Shown: positions 40,006-51,958 of the stretch, piece after piece
Layout: the number at the start of each line of letters is the position of its first letter
Numbering within the stretch: the first letter of the stretch is position 1
Assembly (NCBI GenBank): GCA_963662155.1
Contig: OY759268.1
Location: 10,513,935 to 10,577,934 of the forward strand
Length of the DNA stretch: 64,000 nt
Origin: Lamellibrachia columna
Taxonomy: Eukaryota > Annelida > Polychaeta > Sabellida > Siboglinidae
Direction: 5' to 3'
Position numbers and translations under genes: made by a program
Notes under the pieces: generated by a model
The model's database searches: none
What the model was told of the DNA's origin: nothing
What the model saw: only the letters and a program-made list of their open reading frames with translations

Positions 40006-41040
40006 ATGACAAATGAATCAAGTATGGCGCCGCAACACGTTTTAAACGACAGTTTGGCTTTGACGACGAACAACAGAACACACGGAAGTGAATCGTCTAA
40101 CATTGCCATAATTAGTCTGTGTGCGCTAGGGTTGCCTGGCAATTTGCTTGTTATTGCGGTTTATGTCCGAAAGATGACAACATCAACGAGAGTGTATATG
40201 TTCGCTCTGGCAGTCGCAGATTCATCTGTCTGTGTCTGCGCTTTTTTTGTACTGTTCATTGGCGTTACTGACCTCGTGACAAAGTTAGCATGTTCCTCTG
40301 TTATCGATACATCGATTACATTTTCTATGTTTCTCCTGGTGTTTATATCGATCGAGCGCCTTGTTGCTGTTAAACATCCACACTCTTTCACTATGGAACC
40401 ACAAAGAGCGAAGAAGTATATAATTATAATTGTTGTGGTTGCAACGATATACAGAATAGTGTCGGGCGTGTCAAAATTTATGAGGTATGGCATGTTTGTT
40501 AGAATATCAGAATCGTGCGTGTCTGTTTCTTGTACATTTACAATGATCACTTCCTACACTCTAATGGCGGCTGCTCTGTTGAAAAAAGTCCGCGCTTCTC
40601 GGAATCAAGTCGAAGTACTAAGTGTGGTGAGGTCTTTACAACCGGGCACTTCACATACAGTAATCTCAACAGTAGATGGCGCTGTCCGGGCCAATGATCC
40701 GGGACATTCCAATATTTTCACGAATGTTAAAGGAGTAGCGCAGAATAGTGCGCCGAAATCAGTATCAGTGACCGCTACCAACAAAATAATAACGAAACAA
40801 GCCAAGGCTTTCAAAAATATGTTGATGATTTTCATTATCACGATAGTCTTTATAGCGTGTTGGGTGCCGATATGGTTGATGAACATGGGCGTTTACATCT
40901 CGGCGGCAGTGAGACGATCAATGATAATAAACTCTGTCGTCAATCCTTTCATATACGGCGTGTCCAGTGCGCTTTTCCGAGAAGATGTGCGACAATTATA
41001 CCGCCAGGCGCGGATGAAGCTGGCTTCTTATTGCCACTGA
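40006..41040 (+). CDS. GPCR C: receptor with a replaced start codon
   Basis: A 344-residue class A receptor with LPGN (43-46), LAVAD (68-72), ERLVAV (117-122), CWVP (285-288), NPFIY (313-317) and FREDVRQLYRQ in helix 8. The third loop is shorter than in A, B and D (about 193-265) and has one DPGHSN motif. In frame upstream, an ATG at 39982 aligns with the family start (MEYIN against METMN), but codon 6 is TGA (39997-39999). The present start at 40006 sits where the paralogues have the Trp of NTSYWTN. Translation therefore probably begins eight codons late, behind a five-codon upstream ORF. Sequons remain at N3, N14 and N23. This copy is closest to the two pseudogenes at 22-24 kb. A fragment of a further copy lies 45 bp past its stop. 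Confidence 0.92.
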   Translation: MTNESSMAPQHVLNDSLALTTNNRTHGSESSNIAIISLCALGLPGNLLVIAVYVRKMTTSTRVYMFALAVADSSVCVCAFFVLFIGVTDLVTKLACSSVIDTSITFSMFLLVFISIERLVAVKHPHSFTMEPQRAKKYIIIIVVVATIYRIVSGVSKFMRYGMFVRISESCVSVSCTFTMITSYTLMAAALLKKVRASRNQVEVLSVVRSLQPGTSHTVISTVDGAVRANDPGHSNIFTNVKGVAQNSAPKSVSVTATNKIITKQAKAFKNMLMIFIITIVFIACWVPIWLMNMGVYISAAVRRSMIINSVVNPFIYGVSSALFREDVRQLYRQARMKLASYCH

Positions 41041-41083
41041 GTATACACCCTCACTTTTGGAAGAATACATTAGTTTAAACTGT

Positions 41084-41158
41084 AATGTCATATCCGTTCA
41101 TCTACGACCTCGACTGCGATATATGTCCGTGAAGACGGGCGACAGTTCTACCGGCACA
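41084..41158 (+). pseudogene. GPCR remnant: TM7 and helix 8 only
   Basis: About 75 bp right behind receptor C match the 3' coding end of the receptor family at DNA level: TGTCATATCCGTTCATCTAC, then GTGAAGACGGGCGACAG and TTCTACCG. These correspond to VNPFIY and REDVRQFYR. The match is closer to the A/B/D version of this segment than to the end of receptor C itself, so it is probably the tail of a lost tandem copy or a gene-conversion scar rather than a slipped copy of C. Confidence 0.75.
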
Positions 41159-41529
41159 AATGTTTCGCTTATTACTACTAAATGTCTAATGCACTATCGA
41201 ATTGCTGGACAATGGATCCATAAAGTGTTTCTAGCGATCTTGATGAGTGGGATGCTGACATAAAACAGAACTCTGAATTTCACCCACAGCCGATTTGTGA
41301 AATGTTTTCTTTCTTTGTCAGATCACTTGGTGAAATTTAGTATATTTTATGAGAAACTGCTAACATTGTTTAATCTTAGCATTTATTTGTACATCGTAGG
41401 TAATATAAACAATTGTAAAATGCTTAATCAGGGCCTTTTTAGTTGTTTTATTTATTAACATCGTACAACACGTGCATTGATTACATGCAACAACTAAAAA
41501 GGAAAAGGAGTTGTCTTAATTATGTGTAC

Positions 41530-41640
41530 ATTAAACATGTTGATATGTTGCGTATCTTGCTTAAGGTGTACGCATTTGTGTTTTATGAATACAATAATGA
41601 CGTCGTGTTGCCTTAATGTAAGTCAGTGTTTCTAATGCTC
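41530..41640 (-). repeat. 3' flank of receptor C matching the 3' flank of receptor A
   Basis: Reverse complement contains AACACGACGTCATTATTGTA, then ACCTTAAGCAAGATACGCAA-CATATC, matching 3460-3540 (AACACGACATCATATA, TTAAGCAAGATGCGCAACATATC). Both lie about 0.5-0.7 kb beyond the receptor stop codons and in the same direction relative to the gene. Confidence 0.65.
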
Positions 41641-42874
41641 GCTGACAAAAATAAGGTCATGATGTTTGTAACAACGTATAACGAATAAAACATTATATAC
41701 GTAGAAAATATAAAACAATTCGCTGTAAACCAATGAATCCCCTGTTTAAACGTGTTAATCCTCCAAGCTTCCAAGTGTATCAATCCAACTGTTGATAACT
41801 GGAACGCTGGTTTGATGCGCTGCCGAGTTTGATTCTCCGGAGGATTTTAGCGCAATATAAGTGTTTTCTATTGTATAATTGTATTGTGTTTGTTGTCGAG
41901 GAAATACAAACCAAACTATTTAATATGTGTATTGTGTCACATTCGTTTGATTGTTATAGCCTAAAAAGACGAATTGGATAATAATACCACTTTATTATAG
42001 ATATTTCGAATGAACCACTTGGCATTCTACAAAATATGTTATCTAGACAGGAACAGCATGCAACCAATGTACTCTTCTTTCTAAGTCAACCTCATTTATA
42101 CGTAAATATGTTAAGTAATAATAGGCAGATTAGCAAGATGTTGCATTTTGTTTGTGGTGGAATTTAATAAACCGTTGATCCAGAAATATTTGTTTGTTAT
42201 ACATGTAACAGTGACATTGTACAAATGTGTCCATACACGATTAGTGCAATGCAGTTGAATCGTGCGGTACCCACACAGTGACACTGCCGAACATTATAGC
42301 GTGAATGTCAAACTATCGCAAACACAAATCCGTTCCATTGTCTTCACTCAGGCATTTCGAAGCAAATTTAAAATACATTACTCATTTTAGGCACTGCGCC
42401 TTCTTGACACATGCCATCTTATATCCATATATACATTGAATTGGCTGAACATTTAAATTAGTCATGTTTCAATTATTACGTATAATCTAGTATTTTAATG
42501 TATATGTTTGTATATGGGATGTATGTAAACTGCATTCCGTTTTCCGACTTTCTTGGCTACTTCGTCATAGCGCATCTGCCAGATCTGCCTGTCGAAGATG
42601 TGGGAAGGAGCCGTAAACTCATTGGTTGGTTATGAGATTGCGCAATGACACGTTTAGGTTTTTTCGCAGCATTCTTGCGTAGGTGCCGTCCAGTGCATAT
42701 GCAACACAACCACTACACTCAACTTTTGAGCCTGATCAATCAAACTTTGCAGTAGTTGTAGCTAATAATAAAATGCATCGCTGCAAGTTGTGAAAAACTT
42801 GCTAGTCTGTTATTGAATATAGTATTCGCGTTTTAACGAGTAATATGGAAAAGCAGCTACTTCATGAGAATATA

Positions 42875-42875
<1 letters not shown>
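41641..42875. other. Intergenic downstream of receptor C
   Basis: No gene. A weak tRNA-like word (CTGGTTTGATGCGCTGCCG, GAGTTTGATTCTCC) at 41808-41840 may be a SINE scrap. Confidence 0.4.
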
Positions 42876-42912
<37 letters not shown>

Positions 42913-42925
42913 CCTCTATTCTTCT

Positions 42926-43005
<80 letters not shown>

Positions 43006-43008
43006 GTA

Positions 43009-43092
<84 letters not shown>

Positions 43093-43107
43093 TATATATA
43101 TATAGTA

Positions 43108-43147
<40 letters not shown>

Positions 43148-43151
43148 TATA

Positions 43152-43201
<50 letters not shown>
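42876..43201. repeat. (TA)n microsatellite, ~325 bp
   Basis: Interrupted once by GACCTCTATTCTTCTTGA (42911-42928) and several times by TAGTATA/TATAATA slips. Confidence 0.98.
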
Positions 43202-43204
<3 letters not shown>

Positions 43205-43489
43205 CGCATTGGTTGTTTTACTTATTTGTAGTTTGTAATAACGTAATGCTTAACACAAACGTGCATGTATATATGTTTTTACCTTAAACGTACTGTATTT
43301 GTTGCTCATTTATTAATATAATGTTCTTGGTACTAGAATAAACATTTGTAAATGATGCTGCCCGCCAAAATGCGTTTAATAAGCCAAATACATATGTTTG
43401 CATTTTTACTGTTTCGTTACGAAAAAGTTGCGAATAGTGTTTATGGCGCGAAACCACAGGGGCGGAGCTAGGCGAAGCTTGCTTTGCCA

Positions 43490-43870
43490 AACGTTAATGA
43501 GATGCATTACGTGATCGCGGGATCGACGCGCGCGCACCGGCGACTTGCTCAGAGTTTGTTGACATTCGGGCAACATGGCTGACAGTGACAGGCGGGTTGT
43601 GCGTGTACCGTTGCGTTCCGCGACGACGAGGAGGAAAAAGGAGTTGGATAAAGCGAGATTGGCAACACGAGTGACACTGAAAAACCAAAAGGGACGTTGG
43701 GATCGCCTGAAGACTGTCTTTAAAATGAAAGACAGTGAAGTGGCAGACATTTTATTCGACACGTTAGTACATTTTCTTATTATTACAATCCTAGCCTAGG
43801 CCTAGCGCGAGTATCGGCATCGGATCAATACCCGGAGCCCCGGCCCTAGGCTATGGCTACGTCGCATGTG
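43490..43870. promoter_or_regulatory. CpG-rich patch around the 43.6-kb candidate exon
   Basis: GATCGCGGGATCGACGCG, CGCGCACCGGCGAC, then CCGCGACGACGAGG, and after the exon CTAGCGCGAGTATCGGC and CCCGGAGCCCCGGCC. This is one of the few CpG-dense stretches in the window, consistent with an unmethylated promoter. Confidence 0.4.
43575..43762 (+). CDS. Candidate first coding exon of an unidentified gene
   Basis: An ATG in context CAACATGGC opens a basic 62-residue stretch (MADSDRRVVRVPLRS, RRKKELDKARLATRV, GRWDRLKTVFKMKDSEVADILFD) that ends at a plausible donor, GACAC|GTTAGT. The helical KELDKAR...RWDRLK...DSEVA pattern resembles a short N-terminal segment I recall from invertebrate proteins of unknown function and some transposon-related proteins, but I cannot name it. 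The exon lies in a CpG-rich patch. The next exon is not identified; an acceptor at 47851 (TTAATTTACAG) followed by an open stretch ending at 48109 is one candidate, but its protein is unrecognised. It could also be a relic. Confidence 0.45.
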
Positions 43871-44474
43871 GTGCCTTGACACAATTCAGGTTTGACACCA
43901 GTTAAGTTGTTTCCAGAATGTGGGTTTATGTGTAATTCGTTCATGAACGTGTGTATGTGAGAGGAATGTAAAAATATATCAACGTTTTAATTACAAGTAA
44001 CGGAACTAACGTTACGATCCTACCGAAGCAACCTGACATGCTACAACAATATACATTAAATTAAACAATTGTTTGCTTAACAGGTTGTTTCTTACTGGGA
44101 AAAGTTGCTGTATGTTGTCTTTTTTTATCATAGTCCTGGCTATTGGAAAAAGGGTGTGTGCTATGTGTAGGAATGGCAAGGCCCTGCCCCAGTCCCAGGC
44201 AAACAAATAATTGAACATTGAAATAGTTCAGGAAAGTTTAATTTTGTTAACTACAAATAAATTAGTTTTCACAGTATATATTGAAAAGTACGAGTATTTA
44301 AAAAAATTATTCCAGTACCGAGTACTTCCGCCTCAGGTCTGGTCGAGGACACCATTTGATTTGTTGTAGCCGTGCGCACGCACACACCCACATAAAATAT
44401 AGTGCCTGCATGTTGCATATGTGGCATGTTGATAATCTCCATGGCATAGGCTTAGTGTAGCAAAAACTCACCCA

Positions 44475-44735
44475 TGTGCTTAGACCAGTTATTGTTGTTG
44501 CTCTCCTCTTTTTCCCTGTAGTCCGGGTGAGGCTGGCACCAATACTGGTTGATGATTTATTTTCCGCGTTCTTCATAACTAGTCCCGTTTTACTACCGTC
44601 TCCACCAATTGTCTCCACTTTATCCCTCACCCTCATTCTCCATTCCCCTCCCACTAAATCTCTCTTCACGCAGTCCTCCCATCTCAGTCTCGGTCTTCTT
44701 CTTCTCCACTCCCTTCTACCCTCCACTTTTCGGAT
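44475..44735 (-). mobile_element. LINE 3' end, same family as 1.1-2.1 kb
   Basis: Minus-strand RRRRPRLRWEDCVKRDL and MRVRDKVETIGGD match the C-terminal end of the element at 1.1 kb. The plus-strand DNA is also similar (TTCATAACTAGTCCC against TTCATAGCTAGTCCC; ACGCAGTCCTCCCAT in both). It is truncated at about 44735, as expected of 5'-truncated LINE insertions. Confidence 0.75.
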
Positions 44736-46084
44736 TCACATTTTGTTATACAAAATGCCTGACGAATAATGTACACTAAGTAGTTGTCAGACACCAAGGC
44801 TATGCTTTGTTTATTTTACCGGTTATTCTATGTATAATATGTCAGCAAAACATTGGTACCCACTTCAATGAAATTACGAACATTTGTCATTGTCCAAGTG
44901 TGGCCCTATTTCATGCTCATGCATGGATAAATTATGGTGGGAAAGAATTGGCCCATTGAAATGTAGCAAATTGAAAAAAAGTTACATCATAATATGAACA
45001 AACACGTAAATGATCATCTAAAGATGTGGAAAGAAGAATGGTTATGGAAGAATGGTTGTTTTAAGTTAAAATGAAATCATTGTTGTAACAACACTTGAAG
45101 CTTCAGTGAGTCACTACTGTCCCATCAGTGCACACAGATAAGCATCAGTCCAATCTGCTAATGTGTTGTGTATTGCCCAGCCTCATTGACACATCCATTG
45201 TCTCATTGTTAAACATAATGCCTCCAAGTGGGTTGTAATGTAAAACCATCCCCGACTGGCAGTAATATACCAGTCCTCCTAGTGTGAATTGTGCATGTGG
45301 ACAGATGTTCATATAATTGTGTCAGACAAAAAACCAGCATTTGACCAAAAAAATATCTAGAAAGCAACTGGTAGTCAAAGTGAATAATATTTTATATACT
45401 ATATAAACTTTAACTACAGTATATAATATAAACAGTACTCACCACATATTTAGGAAATAAATTATTTTATTGTACTATGGACAACCCATTACATGCATGC
45501 ACATTGCTACCATCCAACGTCAATTTGATGGGCACATCACTAAATGGAAAGTAGGCCCCTGTAACATGGGGCATGAAATATGCAAATAAAATAGTTATTT
45601 AATGAAAGGTTAAGGTATGTTACAGATACAACTAAACATTTGTCTATGTTGCTATACATGTAGAGATAGTGAGTGGAAATAAAGCTACATGAAAAAAGTA
45701 ATGAAAATAAAGTCACAAAATTGCCTAAGAAAGTCACAGATAAATACAGTAACAACATTGTGTTATTCAAATACCATATATTAAATACAAAGGTACATTC
45801 TTGCACATTTTCACTGATACTTGAGCACAATAATTTGTTATGATTAAAAAATAATTATATTTTGACACAATATTAAGTGATAATATTTATTGATTTAATA
45901 AGCATATCACTGGAGCCGTCAACCCACTCTGGTTTAGACATGGCATTTATCTGGCTTAGACAAGTGGTTGAGTCAGCTTTGAAAGTGGCTTCTCAGGTGT
46001 CACTAACAAAAAAGTAAAGGTGACCAAACACTTTGGTGATCTGTAATCATGTTTATTTATTGTTTGTTTTGTTTTAGTATTTCA
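44736..46084. other. Intergenic before the L2-like LINE
   Basis: AT-rich, no coding signal beyond chance frames. Confidence 0.5.
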
Positions 46085-47278
46085 ACTTGTATTATAAATG
46101 CAAAGAACTAGATATACAAATGAACAGGCTTTTGCTGATGAAATTAATGATTTTTACAGACGTTTTGATACTCAGGACTCTTCCAGTAGATGTGATTCTG
46201 TGCTCAGCGATGTGTTTGTCAGTAATGCCGATAGGCTTAAAATTGATGTAGATGTTGTTACTAAAGTCTTCCAACATGTATGTAGTAGAAAAGCAACTGG
46301 TCCTGATGGCATTCCAGCTTTTTTATTGAAAACATTTGCTGAGGAGCTGGCACCGGCTTGGTGCCCCATATAACCCATATTCCAACTTTCGGTCGATAGC
46401 CACAGGGTACCAATACTCTGGAAACCTCATATATTACTTCTGTACCAAAGATAATTTGCCCAAAAGAAAACAATGATTACATACCTGTTGCACTTACATC
46501 AATTGTCATGAAATGTTTGGATTGCTTAGTGGCTTGTAAACTGTGGTTAGACGTTCAGGACTATCTTGACCCATTCCAATATGCCTACAGGCAGGGCAGA
46601 GGAACATATGATGCTGTCAACACTGTTGTCCATTTAATTTTGAAACACTTAGACAAGCCCATGGCTTATGCTAGTCTATTGTTTATAGACTATAGCTTGG
46701 CGTTTAACCTAATCCAACCTCACACCCTGCTCAGTAAGTTGAAACAAATGAATGTCAATCCATATATCATCAAGTGGTATCATTCTTTTCTAACAGACAT
46801 AGTGCAGCTTGTTAAAGTAAATCAGACTCTTTCCTAAACTGTGGTAACAAATATCGGTGCACCCCAAAGTTATGTCAGTTTGCCGATTTTGTACTTTCTA
46901 TATACAAATGACTGTACCAGCAGCAGTACTAACAACTACAAAATAAAATTTTCTGATGATTCAGCTATTCTTAGTCTGTTACATGCTGATTCTGACATCA
47001 GTATGTACACTTCTGAAATTGAAAGCTTTGTACATTGGTGTGACAACAACCACTTCAAACTCAATGTTAGTAAGACTCAAGAGATGATTTGTTATGCTAA
47101 ATGTATTGTTGCCGATCACTTGCCTGTTGTTATCCATGGTGAAGAAATTGCCCAGATCGGTCAGTACAAATACCTAGGTGTCAATAACAAACTTAGCTGG
47201 AATGTCCATGTTCACAGTGTGTGCTCAAAAGTCCACCAGCGGTGGAGTTGGCAACTGGATCATGCTTATGAAACATAA
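46085..47278 (+). mobile_element. L2-like LINE reverse transcriptase, inactive
   Basis: Plus-strand pieces are SRKATGPDGIPAFLLKTFAE (46287-46346), NDYIPVALTSIVMKCLDCLV, DPFQYAYRQGRGTYDAVN, LLFIDYSLAFNLIQP (motif A, aspartate kept), NIGAPQSYVSLPILYFLYTN (GxPQG changed to APQSY), FSDDSAI (motif C, FADD changed to FSDD) and HWCDNNHFKLNVSKT with QYKYLGVNNKLSWN. Breaks occur near 46372 and at TAA 46836-46838. The order matches fish and invertebrate L2/Rex1-type elements. Confidence 0.82.
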
Positions 47279-47851
47279 CAGTTTAAACTTATCTATTGCA
47301 GCTTCCCAGTGTATCAGGCACGACATTTCCTCGCAGCAATAGAAGAAGCACAAAGGTTTGCCACTGAAGACAAACAGCAAAGGGCACACTCTGTAAGCAT
47401 AGCTCGTATACATTGTTGTTAGACACAACAATAATGACATTCCATTACAGCACAAATAGTGATTATGTTTCTACTTAGCCCCTAGTGTTAGTTAGTATTT
47501 TGTTAAGAAGACTACATAGTGATTAAAACAATGTTTCAGATGGCTGTTTACACAAAGAAAGAAACATCATTCACAAATGTTAATATTTCCAATGGGATGT
47601 TTATTGCGTTACAATACACAACCAGTAATACAGTGCAAAATAAAAACAACATGTGTATATCATGTTATGCATATGCATTCATATCCAGTATTTTCAATAA
47701 CATTACATTTGTGTTAAATCATTTAGCTATTTACGTTGAAACAGTACATAGCACCAGCTTGTGGAATGGAGAATGTCTTGCAAATGTCATCCAGCCTAAC
47801 AAGAGTTATTAATTGTGTATAACACATCATTAGGTTTGTTTGTTAATTTAC

Positions 47852-48109
47852 AGTTGCCACAAGGTATTCAACAAAAGACGGAAAAACTGGACAATTCTGC
47901 CAGAGCGGCAAATGAAACATTATGAGTACATTGTCAGCCTGCACGAGACAATCATCTGTGCTTGCATAGAGGATGAATTGCCCAAAGCCAGGAAGCGTGG
48001 CATCAAGCCTGACAATCCCAGAAACATTGCACCCAACATCGCAACAGTGCCTGCTCCACCAACATCTGAGCTAGCTGCCAGGCATCGTACTCGATTTACA
48101 AAGACTTAA
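47852..48109 (+). CDS. Possible terminal exon, unidentified
   Basis: After a good acceptor (TTTGTTAATTTACAG) one frame is open for about 86 codons to TAA, reading CHKVFNKRRKNWTILPERQ, HYEYIVSLHETIICACIEDE, LPKARKRGIKPDNPRNIAP and ending AARHRTRFTKT. Composition looks protein-like (basic, few simple runs). I recognise no domain. It may belong with the 43.6-kb exon on the same strand or be chance. It ends 196 bp from the tail of the convergent P2X7-domain gene. Confidence 0.3.
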   Translation, partial: SCHKVFNKRRKNWTILPERQMKHYEYIVSLHETIICACIEDELPKARKRGIKPDNPRNIAPNIATVPAPPTSELAARHRTRFTKT

Positions 48110-48305
48110 CCGTGTCGTTGACATTAGTTCCCAATGTAACGGAACAGGTAACCAACGTGCCATTTAACCTGTGTATTTGTTGTGTAATATCAAACAATTC
48201 AAAAGTAATTTTTTTATGAAAGCACTGTGGTTTCAAAACTGTCATGGGTAACTTCATAATGTGTCTGGATAATTTTTCACAAAGCGTATGAATGTGCATT
48301 CATGT

Positions 48306-48577
48306 TTAACATGTAATGACGTAACCTAATATATGAACTTTGAACCCAGTGTATTGTCCATTTTCACTTGGAAATGTCTGTCTAATTTGCCACACACAAC
48401 AGCTTAGTATAACACGGCGGTTACCCTATTCCCAGCTTGCCATGTCGCCACAGAACTGGTGGTATGTATAATGCCGCATAGCATCATTGTCCCTTCGTGC
48501 TGGCACACCAAACACGTCAGCTCTGTAACGTCCCACCATTGTCAATACTGTAGGGTCGAGTACCAGTAAATCCATTC
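48306..48577 (-). other. Exon 3 of the P2X7-domain gene
   Basis: The acceptor is TTTTCTACAAG. Phase 1 joins exon 2 to give LRMDLLVLDPTVL. The end of the domain is unmistakable ([20 protein letters not shown]), with a stop TAA at 48306-48308. A compensating pair of indels surrounds the HGKLG segment, leaving TAG at 48426-48428. Confidence 0.78.
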
Positions 48578-49599
48578 CTTGTAGAAAATATATAATTATC
48601 ATTAAATTTTAGGCATTTTAACTGTACTGTTTGCATAAAATGACAGGTGATTATGCATGTGTGGTTACATAAATACATACATATATACATAATAATTGTA
48701 CTGCCACAAGATGCCATATATATTATATTATGAAAATATTATATTCATTGTAGGTCTGATTTGTTGTAACAGTTGCAAATAATGTTGATATGAAACTAAG
48801 ATATAGGTCAAACACTCAACAGCATATTCTGTGCCAGAGATATAATGCTACTAAACAGGGTCAGAGTCATTAAGAGTGTTCATTGTGATCAGTATAATGT
48901 GTTTGTTATAATTTGTATTACCATCTTGTCACTAGGTATGTGTATAATTTACAATTCTTCGTTATCATTTTCATTACCAATCACATATCAAACCATGTTG
49001 CAGCATGGAAAACTTTGTAGTAGACATGACGGCTTAACAAAACACAAACAAAGAAAGAGTGATGCTTGACAGTTTTCTGCTGATGTAACACAGTCTGTTT
49101 ATCCCATACTGTTCTGTTGTTGCTTCGTGGACAGCTGATTATATTTGTTCAGTAGTTCTTAATGAGATCAGTTGGTTAGAGCCAATTATGTACATTCTGT
49201 AAGAAAGTTGGTATAATAAGGTGTTTGATTGAGTTAGATTTAGTTATACAAGTGTTGAAGACAATCTGCTTAGTGCTGGTCAGTATTCATGTTGGTCCAC
49301 TGCTGTAAGTGTGTAACCCTTATCCATTACTTGATCACCAGTGAGTGAATGGTTTCAATGACAAGCCTGTGGAGCATGTCTTCATAGACTTGTGTACAAA
49401 AAAGTTGTGTAGGGGATTTAATTAAAAGTAGGCTTCAAAGTAGGCTTCATAGGAAATTTTAGGCATTCAGCATTGACTGACTGTTAGTGTCTCCTGCTAT
49501 GTATACTCCACGGTGAAACTCATTGAAACATCAAAAAGCCTGGAGAAACTTGTGGAATCTGGTATTTCCACCTAAATGGTGACAACATAATTAAATAAC

Positions 49600-49740
49600 C
49601 TGATGGCATGATGATCATTATTTTTCATTACGGGTTAATTATCATTATGTGAATTTAAAATCGATTATTTTCGTTATAATTATGTAATTAACACCATAAT
49701 TATAATTTTTTTATCATCATAGTGACGCCAACCCTGCTAC
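49600..49740 (-). repeat. Possible hAT-type MITE end
   Basis: On the minus strand, TAGCAGGGTTGGCGTCACTA is followed by an A+T-rich stretch of about 130 bp full of short inverted ATAATTAT words. CAGGGTTGG is typical of hAT terminal repeats. The opposite terminus is not seen, so it is truncated or decayed. Confidence 0.35.
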
Positions 49741-49964
49741 TAAACTGATTTGTAGTAAGAAATATGTAACTTCAGAAAATTATGTTTACTACAGTACACA
49801 AGTAATTGGGGTGGCAGAAAGTGCGAGGTTGGTCTGAAAAATTGGTGAGAGGTTAAATCTAAAAAAAACGGTGGGAGGTGTTAGATTGGGTAAAAGGTTG
49901 GGAAATGGGAAGTTGGCCCCAAAACAGGTGGTTAGGAGATTGAGACCGCTGCCACACACCTTAC

Positions 49965-50158
49965 TTAGAGGTCGAAGGCTGAAACATTTGACAGGCTGCA
50001 TGTTGCAGCATAATCGTTCGACATCGCTTGTCATTTCTTGACAATGACCAGTTTGATGTATTTTGCCTCATAATATCGAATAAGAGACCTGGCTCCCTCT
50101 CGGCCATCTGCAGAAGCAGCCCTTTCGCCTCCTGCTCAGTCAAGGCACTAATGTCAGC
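49965..50158 (-). other. Exon 2 of the P2X7-domain gene
   Basis: The acceptor is a pyrimidine-rich tract ending CCTTCCAG, and the donor is CTAA|GTAAGG. The acidic/hydrophobic start (LTEQEAKGLL, EREPGLLFDIM) and the C-QEM-ERLCC segment are typical of the family. The reading frame changes between NTSNW and CQEM. Confidence 0.75.
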
Positions 50159-51958
50159 CTGGAAGGATGACGAAGAAGAGGTGCCACCAAGTAAAATTGC
50201 TCTAAAAGTGGTAAATGTGCTGGTTTCCGTGATTTGTTGGTGGTATTTGAAAATCGGATGCTGGGGGCCTCGCTCAATGGTTGTGGTGTGTGGAATTTTT
50301 TATTTTACGTTGCATGTACTTCATTCTGGTGCTTTTCAAAGTGGAAATGGTGTGCAGGTACATCTGGATTAAAAATGAGTAAACATATTTTTTTTGCGGT
50401 TTGCTATTACACTTTGTTGCTAGTAAATTTTGGCTTGAAAGAATGTTGTACAATTGCTGAAAAAGCTGTTCTACTCGCATATCTGCATATTCTTTCACGT
50501 ACACGACACACAGGTATTGCTGCTGTTGCAAAGGGTTGCAGGGATACTATATGCACTTATTATTGTCTATAATATTTGGCTCAGAACTTTAAATGTTGAT
50601 CTACACATGAAATCATCACCATTGATGTTGTATGTATATTATAATAAAAGTGTTTTAATTGTTTGTACACTATGTGACAACTATTCTAAATATTGTTTCC
50701 TGTATTTTCTTGCATAATTATATTTATTAATAATATTACTACCTATCACTGAGTGATTGGGGCTGTAATTATATGCATTATATTATCAAATATGCATTTG
50801 TCATCTATGTGACATACATATGTCATGTAGTGTTGTTAAAGTAACAAATTAATGTCATGCAGGGGTCCACATCATGTAAATGATCTCCATCTCCCTTAAC
50901 CTGTGTACAATACAGACAGCTTAAGTTCTGTCAATGTAATCTGGCTACATCTATCGCGTAGATATTTATCAAATAGGTGTCATGTAGATGACACAAAGTT
51001 CATAATTATGTATACCGGTACATATAGAATGCATTGTGCTAGATCCATGTCACAGTAATACTGTACAATTCATTCAACATAATGGCACTTAACTTAATTT
51101 AATAATTTTAAAGCATCTTTCTCCCACCTTGTTAGATGTACTTGTAATATGTTATGTTAATGAATTAAATCCTTAATTATGGTTAATTGGGGTAATGAAA
51201 TAAAAATTCAGTTGTATACTGGGTACATATAATTTTCAGTTATTACACTTCATAATTAATTTGATATAATTTATGTCACTGCAGTTTATTGCATGCATAA
51301 AAATACCACAAATGAGGCTAAACAATAATATAGAGACCAGTACAGTTTATGACATACATTTTTCTAACCACTTTAGAAAACAATTATTGACATTGGATTG
51401 TTTGCTACATTATAAACAAGGAAACGTTTACCGTGGTGGGACACACAAATGCAACAGTTTTCACAGAAGTTCGTGGCACTCAAGAAAATAAAATGTGCTG
51501 TCTTATTTACTTTTATTTTATAACAGTTATGCGCGAAAGAATCGCCAGTCTTATTCCGCGAAATGGGAACCGAAAACGAATGCATGCAAACCAAAATGAT
51601 ATCAACAACTTCAAAAACTATTACGACATATAGACACTTATTATATATCGTTTAACCGATAGACCGTATACACGAAACAGGCCTTACACTACGTCTTTTC
51701 TTGTATATTAGATGATTACGTGTAGGTCCCTAATTACGCTAGTAATACGATATAGGTAATAATAGGCAACCAACGGCACGCTCGAGACGAACATAAATTA
51801 TAATCGAACAAATCAAATGTACGAATAATATACAATGCTTTTTGACAGAAAAAAGCTTGTTGATAACAATCGTTGAAATGAAACAAATCTCAAACGAAGG
51901 TAATTTCTCAGACACCGTGGCAAACGGAATATTTACGACAATTTGTGCTATAACGTAC
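50159..51958. other. Putative intron 1 of the P2X7-domain gene
   Basis: No other gene recognised; only short frames. Confidence 0.4.

Noticed and set aside
41057..41263. 68-codon ORF behind receptor C as a separate gene
   Set aside because: Its DNA is the decayed TM7 end of a receptor in a shifted frame plus unrelated flank.
49789..50034. Minus-strand ORF containing MTSDVERLCCNMQP as a complete gene
   Set aside because: Only its first part is family-like; it belongs to exon 2 of the P2X7-domain gene and runs on into intron sequence.
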